64,000 nucleotides of DNA from Heterotrichella gracilis (Eukaryota > Sar > Xanthophyceae > Tribonematales > Xanthonemataceae): positions 1-64,000 of the forward strand of contig JAULBX010025054.1 in assembly GCA_032358255.1 (NCBI GenBank). The letters run 5' to 3'. The position numbers were made by a program, and so were the translations under genes. Positions 34,711-46,100 of the stretch are shown here, piece after piece (positions within the stretch are counted from its first letter, which is position 1; each line of letters opens with the position of its first letter). Below the pieces are notes generated by a model. It was not told the origin of the DNA and did no database searches. It was given only the letters and a program-made list of their open reading frames with translations.

Positions 34711-35898
34711 TTTCGTCTACACAGAATACGGGGTCTTACTGGGCCAGCCAATGCACTGCGTTAGATGTTGTCGCACTGTGCTCATGGTGGGCTTGGGGAG
34801 TTAAAATGCACTTACTAGTTGCATTCTGCTTGGCCAGCAGATAAAGGGTTGCATGGCAGGCCTCAGTGTGACCTTATGCCAGGCAACAATGGGACCATGT
34901 TGCTACCTATGCCCACGTGTTGCTACCCATTAGCCAGCCCTCCACCATTGTATTGCATGGCACTGGCTGTCAGGAGACACACCAGTTGGGGGTGCAGCAC
35001 AGTGCACGTGGCAAGTCTGCCTTGGGGAGAAATCAGCACCAAACTCAAAAACATGGTGGCACAGAAACCATGCATAACCCCCACAGGAGCAGTTGGCAGT
35101 GTCTGGGGTGACGAAGCACTGTAGGTCACCTGTTGAGTGGTGGCACCAGAATACCGATAAACCTTCCTTGTGAAACCGCCACCGGCTTCAGATTAGAAAG
35201 GAAAGCTTACAGGAGAGCAGTACTCAACCCATGCGAAGGTTGTTAGAAAAGTAATTGTCCAGTAGGAATCTGACCCCGGCATCGATTGGGCAGGGGATGA
35301 GAACCACACTGGAAAGGGTGAGTCTTAGTGCCGCAGCAAATGCTGCCAGTGTGCAGTGGCAAATGCTCGCACTTGTGCTAAAATGGCAAGCCAGTGTGCT
35401 GTTTCAGTCTGTGCGGTCTTTACAGCAGCTGCATTTCAGTGCAGCAAATGCATCATGAAAGCACGTTGCAACACGGAGCCTTGAGTTTTGCAGTTAAAGC
35501 CTCCACCATTCGGCTCATATATGACCAACAGGACTTGAACAGTCTCAAACCCTGCCTGACCCCCCCAAAAAAAGTAGCCAGCACTGTGCAGAGTACCATT
35601 AAGCAGGCAAAGCTTCATGGCAAGTGGACAAGGCAATCTAACAATAATCCCGGACACAAAACACAGCGGCGCTAAGTCATGGCGCCACACTACCCCCGTC
35701 ATATGCATGCAACTGACAAGTGGGCTGGGATCAAACCGTCCATGAAAACCATGCCATGGTTGCTGCACATCAGGTGCCAGAAGCTGCCATCCCAACCTTT
35801 GACGCACACATAATGCACCTCTCATAAGCTCATCCATTGTCATGCGCATGTTGCTAGCCAACTCAATTGCTGGCCGGCCCCATAGCAGGCCTGGAATT
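34711..35898. other. Convergent intergenic region
   Basis: About 1.2 kb between the ends of eL43 (+) and TRAP-beta (-). It is mostly 3' flanking sequence. No gene or repeat supported. Confidence 0.4.
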
Positions 35899-36865
35899 TC
35901 ACTTCATCTTCTCCACCTCCTTCAGAGCACGCCTGTACTTTTGCCTCTTCCGTGCCTCTGTCACCGCGCTGTAGGCCCAGTTCAAGATAAACAGGAAGGC
36001 AATGACTGCTACCGTCACCGCAACAGTGACCCAGTGCTGCACTGTCCTGAAGTAGCCCAGAGAGAAGTACGCGCCCTACACAAACACAAAACAGAGTTTA
36101 GAGTTGCTGCAGACACAAACCCGATTGCAGGATGAAATTTGGTTTGCATCAGGAGGCGGGTGCCACTGTCACTCACCGCTTCCAAGGCCTTTTGCACGTA
36201 GTGGTCCTTCAGCGTCCTCACAGGGAAGTACTTGACAGCGGAGGTGGCAATCTGGGACACAAACCTCAGCAGTGAGTGGAAGGAACAATGCTTTGCATCT
36301 TAAGGGTGCAAGTGGGCACATGCCAGATTGCATTGATGGGGAGGTTCTGACCTGGGGAGCATCGGCTTCAGCCTCTGCCTTGTACTCAATCGTTGCAGGC
36401 AGCAGTTCCAGTGTCCCTGCCTCCTTTGCCAAGACGACATATTGATGCTTCTCTGTGCTTCCAGCGGATATTCTCTCAAAGGACGCCTCAAGGGTGCCTT
36501 CTAGCAGCTCGGCTTTGGAGGAGTCAACCTGATCCACGAGCTTGACATCATATGCAGCACTGCAAGGGACAGCAGTATTAGAACCAGCTGACGTTGCAAT
36601 CAACGGTGTTCTTCAGCTCACGAACTTACATGTTGCCTGCGTTGTACACCTCCAGCAGCACAGTTACGTTGGAGTTCTGCACAGCGTGGTCTGCTGATGT
36701 GTACTTGCGCACAAGCAGGGTCGCCCTCTCCTCATCAGCATAGTCGTCGTCCTCCACCTCTACGTCATCATCTTCTCCCCTGATGACAGGTGCAGACAAG
36801 CAGACCAACAGGACCAAGCCTGCGATAAGTGCCCTCCTGCAGCCCAGCATCGTGGGTATTGTCAA
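35899..36865 (-). CDS. SSR2: Translocon-associated protein beta (TRAP-beta/SSR2)
   Basis: An ER membrane subunit of the TRAP complex next to the Sec61 channel. Exons 36630-36865, 36352-36559, 36177-36251 and 35899-36075 give 231 aa. Visible: signal peptide (RRALIAGLVLLVCLSAPVIRG), acidic linker (EDDDVEVEDDDYADEE), a lumenal beta-sandwich with RATLLVRKYTSADHAVQNSN, VTVLLEVYNAGNIAAYDVKL and LAKEAGTLELLPATIEYKAE, one membrane helix (VTVAVTVAVIAFLFILNWAY) and a basic cytosolic tail (EARKRQKYRRALKEVEKMK). The AGxIAAYDV segment matches the TRAP-beta hallmark. A second in-frame ATG at 36850 is an alternative start. Introns are short and without echoes. Confidence 0.92.
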
Positions 36866-37772
36866 ACACAGCTAGACGGCATGCACTATTGATTGGTGTC
36901 GGCTGGAACCAATGTCAAGCAGATCAAGGCCGAAACAGAGGCCCCAGTCACAAGCACAACTACCCAAAAGAGGTAGAATCGAAATGCTTGTGTTCTGATG
37001 TGCTGCCCAAACGCAAGAAGCTCCCTTTGTTGGAACGTCAAGTGAAGGGACTCGGGCCTGGAGGTACAGTTGGGCAGGTGAACGGGGAGACAGGGGTCCA
37101 TGTGGATGTGCCCATGTGGGGTCACCCCAAGTCAACCTCTCAGGCTGCTTTATTTGGTCATAAAGGCACCCAGACAATAATACCAAATGGCGTACCGTTG
37201 GCTAAGCCAGACGCTGTCTCAGGTGGCTTGGTCCGGCAGGGTCGTGAATGCTCATGGCGAGGTGCGTGCATGTGACGTAGGCACCCATCCTTACCCAATG
37301 GGTTGGGTTCGTGCCTTTGGTAAGCAATAATCCACCACCAGGATGATCCAGAACACGTGCCGCGTGTGGAAATGCTGAAGCAAGCTCTGATTAGCACCTG
37401 GCTGCCCACATTGCGCCCGGTTGCCACTTTCGAGTACCCGCACCATGTGACAGTTATAAAAAAGGTGTAGTTGTTACAGAGCTGTGCACAGCCTGCACTC
37501 ACCCAAATGCCCAACGTCTGTGCACCTGGCACTGGTCAGAGCAACACAGCCGTTAAAGGCTTTGGAGCTGAACAGTGCATACGTGACACAGCAAAGTTTT
37601 GCCAACCTGCAAGCTGAGCAACTGTGCCGCTGCTTTTGCAAGCTGCTGCCACTTAGGTACGTCCAGCTCAAACAGCCAGGCCAATCACTAGACCAAAGAC
37701 CAATCCATCCCACGTAGCACCCCAAAACTTGAGTTATATCCCTGCAGCTGCCAACGCAGCCACACTGCCCGT
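36866..37772. other. Region between TRAP-beta and cyclophilin
   Basis: About 0.9 kb containing the TRAP-beta promoter side and the cyclophilin 3' region (both genes on minus). No further gene supported. Confidence 0.4.
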
Positions 37773-38861
37773 CTAAGACAGCTGTCCGCAGTCAGCAATC
37801 ACGATCTTCTTGGAGGTCTTGCCGCTCTGGCTGCCGTAGCTCTCCACCTTCTTCACCACGTCCATGCCCTTGGTCACCGCGCCAAACACGCAGTGCTTGC
37901 CGTTCAGCCAGCCAGTCTCAGCTGTGCACAGGAAGAACTGCAGGCAAAGGGACAGCAGCATAAATAAGACAGCAGCGTTATGAAGATAGCATTACCACAG
38001 TGGCCTGCAAGACCTCTGTGTGCCCGTGTCACATCCGGCATGTATACAGCGGGGTATAGCACTGGCAACTTCACTGGTTTGATTGCCATATGCAGCCTAG
38101 ACCAGGTGGGAACCAACAGACACGCACCTGGGAGCCGTTGGTGTTGGGGCCAGCGTTAGCCATGGACAGGATACCTGCACGAAGACACAAAAGACTCAGA
38201 TTTTGTGAAATAAAGCTGCATCAACAGCCCTTTCTCCTGGACACCTCAACCACCAGCTGCCTGCCAGCACACACAAACCATGGGACCTCACCTGGTCCAG
38301 TGTGCTTCAAGATGAAGTTCTCATCAGCGAACTTGGCGCCGTAGATCGACTCGCCACCAGTGCCGTTTCCAGCGGTGAAGTCACCACCCTGCGGAGGGTT
38401 GGATCTCAAGCTCAGTACACCCATCACCAACAGCTGCCGATTTGGTAGTTCAATGCACACCACCTCAGTCGCACCTGGCACATGAAGTTGGGGATCACAC
38501 GGTGGAAGCTGCTGCCCTTGAAGTGCAGGGGCTTGCCAGACCGGCCCACGCCCTTCTCTCCTGCACAACCACGAAAAACGTACGAAAGTGAGAAGCTGAC
38601 AGGCACCCATCAGCAGCCATCAGCCAGCGTGGCATCACTCATCACGCACCTGTGCACAAGGCACGGAAGTTCTCGGCGGTCTTGGGTGTCACATCGGCAC
38701 GCAGCTGCAACAACAAAGCCATATTGTGAGTTGTGGGGGGCGAAAGCAGCGTGGAACAAAGGGAAAACGCACGAAACACGTTTGTCACGCACAGTCATCT
38801 CGATGCGGCCAACTAGCTGGCCATCGGCGGTGATGTCGAAGAAAACCACGGGGTTGGCCAT
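37773..38861 (-). CDS. Cyclophilin A-type peptidyl-prolyl cis-trans isomerase
   Basis: A cytosolic prolyl isomerase. Six exons: 38793-38861, 38650-38704, 38475-38560, 38292-38388, 38128-38174 and 37773-37937, giving 172 aa, the standard single-domain length. Visible: [20 protein letters not shown], the catalytic block [20 protein letters not shown], the [20 protein letters not shown] block, [20 protein letters not shown] with the cyclosporin-binding Trp, and [20 protein letters not shown]. The plant-type GVGRSGKP insertion after CTGEK is present. No transit or signal peptide is seen. It is divergent from the DUF819 gene across 446 bp, which probably holds a shared promoter region. Confidence 0.97.
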
Positions 38862-39307
38862 CTTTGCTTGAAGGTGGGCGGAGGCAACAGAGAATGGGAG
38901 GAAGGTAAAGGAGGATGGGTTGCGATAGGCGCACACTCTTTATTCTCGAAGTTGCGACACTGCTGTGTGCAGAGGCGGCCTATGTGAGGGCTGCCGTCCG
39001 ACCGTTCACCCCGCCGTTTCAGATGGGCGATGTCTTCTGGATGTCTTGGGTGACTTTCCCCGTGACAAGTCCCCGAGACGTTCCTCATCTACCGGTTTCC
39101 TCACCTCGGGCATGGTATTGCTTAGTCTAGGATAGGACAGCCCTGTATGGTGCCCCTCTCCCTTTCTTCTTATCCATTCCTGCCAATAGTACTGGGTTCC
39201 TCCCTCCACCTTTGTTCTTTATGCCGCCGTGACAGGTAGCGACTCACGAGAATAGCCCCATTGTACCCTTTTGAGACCTGCATATTCAACTCCTTTTTTT
39301 TTGCACA
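38862..39307. promoter_or_regulatory. Bidirectional promoter region, cyclophilin / DUF819
   Basis: This 446-bp intergenic segment separates two divergent starts. It has no recognisable TATA box. Inferred from gene layout only. Confidence 0.4.
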
Positions 39308-42300
39308 ATGCTTCGGCATTCCACCGCATGGCAACTGGCGCCTGCCTCCATCGACAGCCGGTTCCAGCCCTGCAGCCTATCTCAGAGACAGAATACGGTT
39401 GTCTCAAGGCAACTAACACACAGTTGCTGCCTAACACACGACTCCGCAATCCCCAGAAGCCATGCCACAGCCTTGCTTGCTGCTAGCCAGTGGACCCATG
39501 CCACAGCACACACATTGGGACGAGGGAAACAAGCTAGGCGGACTCGGCTGGCCTCCCCCGTGGCGTGCGTCTCCCCAGGGGTAGCCCTGATCACGACTGG
39601 GTTCCCGCTATGGGCGGTCATCGCGACTTGTGCGGCAGCGAGCGTGGTAGGTACATATGCATGCGTTATCCACATAAACCCTAGTGCTCCAACCCTAATC
39701 TGCTGGCTACTTATTTACCGCATTCTGTATACACTGCAATTAAAGTTTAAAATCCCATTGAGCAAATATCTGCCAGACACCCAGACATGCATACTAGAAT
39801 ACTGGTGAACAATCCACCTCATGCGGTAGAATAGTGCGGTAGAATTCTTAGACAACTGTGGAGCGGGTCCTCCATTGCGGGGAGGCATGCAGGAGCAACA
39901 AACACTACATGCAAATCTCCCTCCCAGGTCCCCTCCCCTGCACCCAGGTGGTGGAGCGCCGCACCCCCCTTGGCACCGTCCTCTCCGCCCCCCTTGTGTC
40001 CATGGTCCTCACCATAGGCTGCGCAGCGGCTGGCATCATCCCCACCGCCTGCGCCGCCTATGACGTCATTTGGGCATATGTCATGCCCATGGCGGCCGCG
40101 CTCTATCTGCTGGAGTCAGACCTGCAGGAGTGAGTAAACCTTAATCCTACACCCTACTACACCCTAAAACAGCAAAACAGTATAGTAAACTGTTCGATGT
40201 GTTGGTTACATGCATTGCAGTGATACACATGGGATACGGTAACAGTCTGCACTGCATGGCTTGCGCCAGCTTGCCCTGTCTTGGCACTACCCTGTGCTGG
40301 CCCTATCAGGAGTATCATCATGTAAGCACCCACACCATCCATCCCTTGCACACCAAGCACCTCTCAGCCCCACCCAGATCCCATTCCCTCACCACATGAC
40401 ATTCACCAGTGGTCCAGCTGCCATGGCATGCCCTCCATTGGTGCCACCGCCCCACTAAGAAGGCAAAATCGTGGGGCTCCATACATCATCCAAACCATTG
40501 CTCCTCCCTTGCGCAGCCTGGGATCATCTGCCGGCGCCACACTCACCGCATTCCTCCTGGGGTCAGTGGGGACCGTCATCGGCACCGTGGTGGCATTTGG
40601 CGCCCTAGGGTCTCGGCTGGGGCCGGAGGGGTACAAGGCGGCTGCGGCGCTGTGCGCTAGTTACATCGGGGGGTCGATCAACTTTGCAGGTAGGGTCAAT
40701 TTTGATGCGAGCGGACATGCTGGGCTGGTACGCTAACTCCTCTTCCCTAGAAGGTGCATATTTAAGGACAGGCTGCGTGGGCTCTGGCCATTTGTCTACT
40801 TACTTATTTATCTCTTTGATTGTTTCCTTTTGCCAAAAGTTTTGGTCGATTAAAATGTTATTCACATGTAAGAATATCACACATCCTATCAGGTATCAGG
40901 GGGAAAACAGTTAAATCCCTTTTCTCATTCGCCTGTGCAGCCACGTGCCAAGCACTTGGGCTGCGTATGGGTCCCCTGCTGCTCGCCGCAATGACCGCCG
41001 ACAACATCGCCATGGCGCTGTACATTGCAGGCATCATGAGCATGCCTGCGGAGAACGTGGCGGCTGGGAGCGGGGCTGCGGCGCAGGGTGGCCAAGGTGG
41101 GGGGGTGGCTGCGGTGGCGGCGTGCCTGTTGTGCATGTGTTTGTGCATCCGATCTCTGGTTCCATGCCGCTTTCACCCTTGCAACCCTTGCATGCGCATA
41201 TGCGGACAGTACCGTACTTGTTTACAAGTCGGTGGGATTTTTTTGTTGCGCTTGCCTATTAATTCACTTCACTAGGTAGCGCAGCCTTGGGAGAGTTGCC
41301 AATGCGTAAAACCAGAACACCCTTGCTCATGAGGGCAAGTCCCAAAATTCTTTGGATTAGCCAGTTCAAATTGTGAATTAAAATAGTAATCCCCCACCCA
41401 TCACCCACCGGCTGCGCCCCCCCCCCCCACCCCATCCCCCCCTCCAGGCGCCAGCCCCCGTGCACCAGCCACAGCCGAATCAGTGGCTCTCTCCTTGGCG
41501 GCCGCCGCCACCGCCTGTACCCTAGGCAATGCCCTAGCCGCTGCCCTAGGGTTTCCATCGGGCAGCCTGGGGGTGGTGGCGGTGGTGGCCACACTGTTTG
41601 GCCTCGCGGGGGGGCGCATCAGCCGGTGGGGGGCTGAAACAGGTAGGGCTTGCCACCTGCGAGGCATCTCCGAGGCATCTGCACGCACACAGGCTGGAAA
41701 TGTAGTCCTGGCACTTGAAAATGTGTGCCTGGCCTTGCTATCGGCGGATCGCGTTAGGGATGCCTGTAAGCGGCATGCAGGGGAATGCATGGCTGTACCG
41801 TTTAAATGACCATCTAACAAAATCAATGTGCATCAGCGCAAGGATGCCTGCCAATTTCTACCAGCTCACCAGCATGTCTGTTGCTAACCCACAATCCCCT
41901 CCCCACCAGGGTACTGCACAACCCCACTCTAGCCGCTCCACCAGCACTAATTGCTCATCAGTTGCACCCAACTTGCACCAGCCCACTCCACCCATAACCC
42001 CTGCCACAGGTGCCCCACCCGCCCCGTCCATCTTCACCGGCGCCGAGGCCATTGGCGGCGCCTTCATGACCCTCTTCTTCGCAACCATCGGCGCCGCCGC
42101 GGGCTCGCTGGCTGCCCTCCGCAGCTCCTGGAGCCTCCTGCTCTTCATCCTCATCCAACTCACCTGCCACATGGCGATCCAGCTGGGGGTGGGGAGGGGC
42201 CTAATGAAGCTGCCCATGCAGTCCCTGCTGGTGGCGTCGAATGCGAATGTGGGGGGGCCGGCCACGGCGGCGGCGATGGCGGGGGCCAGGGGGTGGCCGG

Positions 42301-42404
42301 GGATGGTGCGGCCCGCGCTGCTGATGGGGAGCCTGGGGTATGCGATAGGGACGGGGGTGGGGTGCGCGGTAGCGAGGCTGCTGCAGACGATGCCGCTGTT
42401 GTGA
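39308..42404 (+). CDS. DUF819 family multi-pass membrane protein
   Basis: A membrane protein of the DUF819 (PF05684, YjcL-type) family, function unproven. Plant members are predicted to be plastid proteins. Exons 39308-39646, 39948-40129, 40517-40689, 40941-41087, 41448-41642 and 42010-42404 give 476 aa. The N-terminal 90 residues are Ser/Thr/Arg-rich like a transit peptide. Family blocks: ERRTPLGTVLSAPL, AYDVIWAYVMPMAAALYLLE, LLGSVGTVIGTVVAFGALGS, CASYIGGSINFAATCQALGL, MTADNIAMALYIAGIMSMP and the C-terminal SNANVGGPATAAAMAGARGW followed by MGSLGYAIGTGVG. About ten membrane segments are expected. The stop is followed by a perfect 42-bp hairpin and a TGTAA signal. Confidence 0.9.
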
Positions 42405-42492
42405 TGGAGAATGGTTGGTGGGATGGGGTGGGGACGGGGGTGGCGCAATTGCCACGGGGTGCCATGCGCTGCCGCCGATTTTGTGACAGGAA

Positions 42493-42584
42493 ACTTCCAT
42501 TCAATGTGTGACGAGGACCCCATTATGTGGACTCCACTGTGTGAGTCCACATAATGGGGTCCTCGTCACACATTGAATGGAAGT
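42493..42584. repeat. Perfect 42-bp inverted repeat (hairpin)
   Basis: The arms 42493-42534 and 42543-42584 are exact reverse complements (start ACTTCCATTCAATGTGTGAC, end of left arm TTATGTGGACTC). The 8-base loop is CACTGTGT. It lies 89 bp past the DUF819 stop. A TGTAA at 42593-42597 follows directly, so the hairpin is probably inside the 3' UTR. Confidence 0.97.
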
Positions 42585-42592
42585 AATTTATG

Positions 42593-42597
42593 TGTAA
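42593..42597 (+). terminator. TGTAA poly(A)-type signal of DUF819 gene
   Basis: TGTAA lies 189 bp after the stop codon, directly past the inverted repeat. Confidence 0.5.
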
Positions 42598-43117
42598 GAA
42601 AAGAAACATTGAATTTCGCAAAAGGCGTAAATAAGGCGGCATAGCAACTACGCATAGCTTGTCCTTAAATACATGATACAATGGGGCACGCCCCATTCTT
42701 TTAACCCAATTGAACATTTGGCAAACGTTACTTTTACAACCTTTGAGGCTATCTGGCCCACAAGAGTGTGCGTCAGCTAGGCGCTGACAACGTCACAATG
42801 TCACCTGTCATCGAAGTGCTAAGTTAAACAAGGCATTACATCGAAGTGCTGACGAGCCCACACAGTCTGCTGCAATATTTGGCACGCCTATGCAATTTCC
42901 AGGCAAGAAGGTTGATGTTGCCTCACGCATGGTGCTGTACTGTGCTGTCTTCACAAAACAGAGCAACCCCCGCCGCCCTCAGTCCTCCGGGCCCCTTTCC
43001 TCCACTCCATCAACTCCCTGCCCCCCCCCCCCCTCCCCACTTCAACTGAGCCCTTCCTCCCCACGATCCCCCCCTCAGAGCCCCTGCCTCTTCCCCCCTT
43101 CGCATAGCCACCTCCCC
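42598..43117. other. Convergent intergenic region DUF819 / SF3A3
   Basis: About 520 bp of 3' flanking sequence of two convergent genes, including C-rich runs near 42968-43060. Nothing else recognised. Confidence 0.4.
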
Positions 43118-46100
43118 TCATATGAGCCCCTGCCTCTTTAGGTCCTCGTACGTCTTCTTGCTATACACGTTGCCAGCCTCGTCCTCAAACTCCTCGTCAG
43201 CCTCGGTGAACCCACCCGCATCGCGCTCCTGGAGGAAGTGGGTGGTCAGGTTTGTATGGGTTTGTCAGGGGGTTGAACAACGGTTGCTCAGGGTTGCAGG
43301 GTTTTGGTCAGGGTTGCAGGGTATTGGTCAGGGTTGCAGGGTTTGTTCAGGCTCGTCCCAAGTCCTTGACAGCCTCAGTGAAGCCACCTGTGTGGTTCTT
43401 AAGAATGGGGAGGTGGCAACGACGGCAGGGCCCTGGTACGCCACCCGCGGGGCGCCCCAACGTTTCAGTAATTTTGGGTGATCCCAAAAGGTGCCTAATG
43501 AATTTGAGAATTCCGCACAAGCCAGATCATTTTCAGGCTGGACCCCTGCCAACCCAGTGTCAACACTTAATTCCTCCCCGTCTCTCCTCACCTCCATGTT
43601 CCTCCACAGCTCCAGCGCCTCCTGTATCTGCGTGACCTCGTAGAAGTTCTTGTTGTTGGGGATCCCCAGCGCGCGCATGCCGTTCATGTGCTTCCACTCC
43701 TTGAAGTGGCGCTCAAAAGCCCTGGTCAGAGGAGGGGGGGGAGGGTTTAGGGTCCAGGGAGGCAAAGACCCTCAAAAACGGTTTTGAAGGGTGAGCTTGC
43801 GCTCCATGACATGGCGCTCAGATGTCCGGGAGGGCAGGATATAGGGTAAAGAGGTGCAGATACCCTAATGGAGGGTATGAGGCAATCATGCCGCTATAGG
43901 CCCTGGCCAAACGGGCCTTTAGAGCACGAAATCCATGGGTGCATGCGCAAGCTGAAAATAGTGTGGCCCCTGGTTGATCCAGCGCTACACCCTGCACCCC
44001 ACTCCGTACACCCTACACCCCAAAAGTCCTGCCGCACCTCCTCCCCCAGTAGGAGTAGTTCCCGCAGATCTCGCACTTGAATTCCTGGTTCAGCCCATGC
44101 AGCTTGTACAGCCAGTAGGGGATGGGCTTGCCATCCCAGCCCAGAGGCAGCTTCAAGGGGTTGTAGATGTACTCGTCCTCGTCGCTGTCCTCGTCAGCAA
44201 GGGCATCCTGGGGGGAAGGGGGGATTGGGTTGGAATGCAATTGTGGGGTTAGAATTGGATTGGATTGGGTTGTATATGTACTCGTCCTCATCGCTGTCCT
44301 CGCCAGCAAGGGCATCCTGGGGGGGCAAGGGGGGATTTGGCGAGAGAGGAATAGACTAGGTTAATTTGAATTGCATTGGATCATGTCACTCCTAATCATA
44401 TTGCCTGATGCAGTTGCAATATGGATCAACCCTTGATCATACCAAATTAAAATATTCGCAAATGAAAACTATTTATCAAATTAAAATTATGCATACATCC
44501 ATAATGTAAACTGCATTACCGTGATCCTGCAGTTCCTATATACATCACATTCTTATTCAAATGTGGGATAATTCGACCCAAGACCACCCCATTCTGCCCC
44601 CACCTGCTCCCCCTCCTCGAGCTCGTGCTGCATCTCCTCAAACGTCCTCGCCTGCTTCTTCTCAACGTTCCCCTTGGTATCCTCCACCACACTGCCCAGC
44701 ACCTCGCACACACGCGCAACCTTGGCCTCAAGCCGGGCAACCTCACGGGAGGCCGCCACCTGGCGCACCTGCTGCTCGGGACCCTTGGGCTGCAGGGGGG
44801 GGGGAGAGGAGGGGGGTAAGTGGGTGGATGGGTGGGGCAAGGGAATATCTGTCGTGACGCATAGGTGTTCCCCTGCTCCACACCAGCTGCGGCATATATT
44901 ACCCCCCTTGCAGAGACGAAGTGCCTGAATCTTGTGTCATTTGCAATCAGAACCCTGTCCACCAGCAGCAGCCCAATTGCCATGCATACCCCCTCGGCAC
45001 CCCTCAACAGCAACAGCGCAGACCCCACTAACCCCCTGTTCCTCTCCCACCAAAAAACCTCCCATTGCCCCCCTCACCCCACCCTCACCAGTGGCGCCGC
45101 CCCCTTTGCAAACAGCCTCCTGTCCACCTCCTCCAGCGCCTTGCCCTTGGTGGCCAGCAGCCGCTCAGCACGCTGCTTGGGGGTGCCACCCGCCTTGAGG
45201 CCAAGCGCCTGCAGGGCCTCCTTCAGACGGTCAGCGCCTGTGGGGTGGGGGAGTAATGGTTAAAAAATGGTAGGAAACTTTCTTCAGAAGGCTTTCAAAT
45301 CGGCAAGAGGAAAAAGATTTATCATAAATTGTTATCTTAGATAATAATAGGTCATATTAGTATCTTATCGCCCTTGCAAAGGCTTACCAAAATGTATACT
45401 GAGTTTTACAAATACCCACACATACACATCACATTTACAAAATTAAATATAAAACCGTCGCTTGGTTCCAAAAAGTCCTTGCCTTGGAACCCACAGCGTG
45501 CATCCAATGCAAAATTCGTGTGAACTGAAGTTGTAAAATTTTCTCGTGGGTAAATTGAATGCTTGGATTCTTTTGCATCGGCTGCAGGTTTACAAGGACG
45601 ATACCTATCGTCTCCAGCTCCTCCGCGCTGTCAAATGCATCCAGGTCAAGCAGCGCGTTGCCTGCATCTGGGAGCTGGCCCTTGCCCTTGTCCTCCCACC
45701 CAGGCACCTCCCCAGCCTCCCACTTGGAGTCAAACTCCTGCTCCATCTGCGGCATGGGGTGGTGAGGGAGTGGCGAGTGAGAGGCTTGTAATGATGACAG
45801 ACCAGATATGTAGGAGCGGTTTTGTAGTGCGCTCGCAAAACTCGTTTATACCGAATTTATGTGTTCCAAGATTCCATTACCCACAGCAATCCCAATGAGG
45901 CAATTTGCTGCCGTGGCAGCATTGCTGCTGCGACATGTACATCACCGACCAACGGCGCCGCTCGCACCTTTTTGTAGTGCTTTGTGATTGCTGCCAGCGG
46001 CTGCGTGCGCTCGTAGAACCCTTCTAGGTACTCCAGCAGCGCCACCAGGTAGTCCCGGTAGGCCTTGGTCAGCTTGAGGTGGCGGGGGGTGTCAGCAAAG

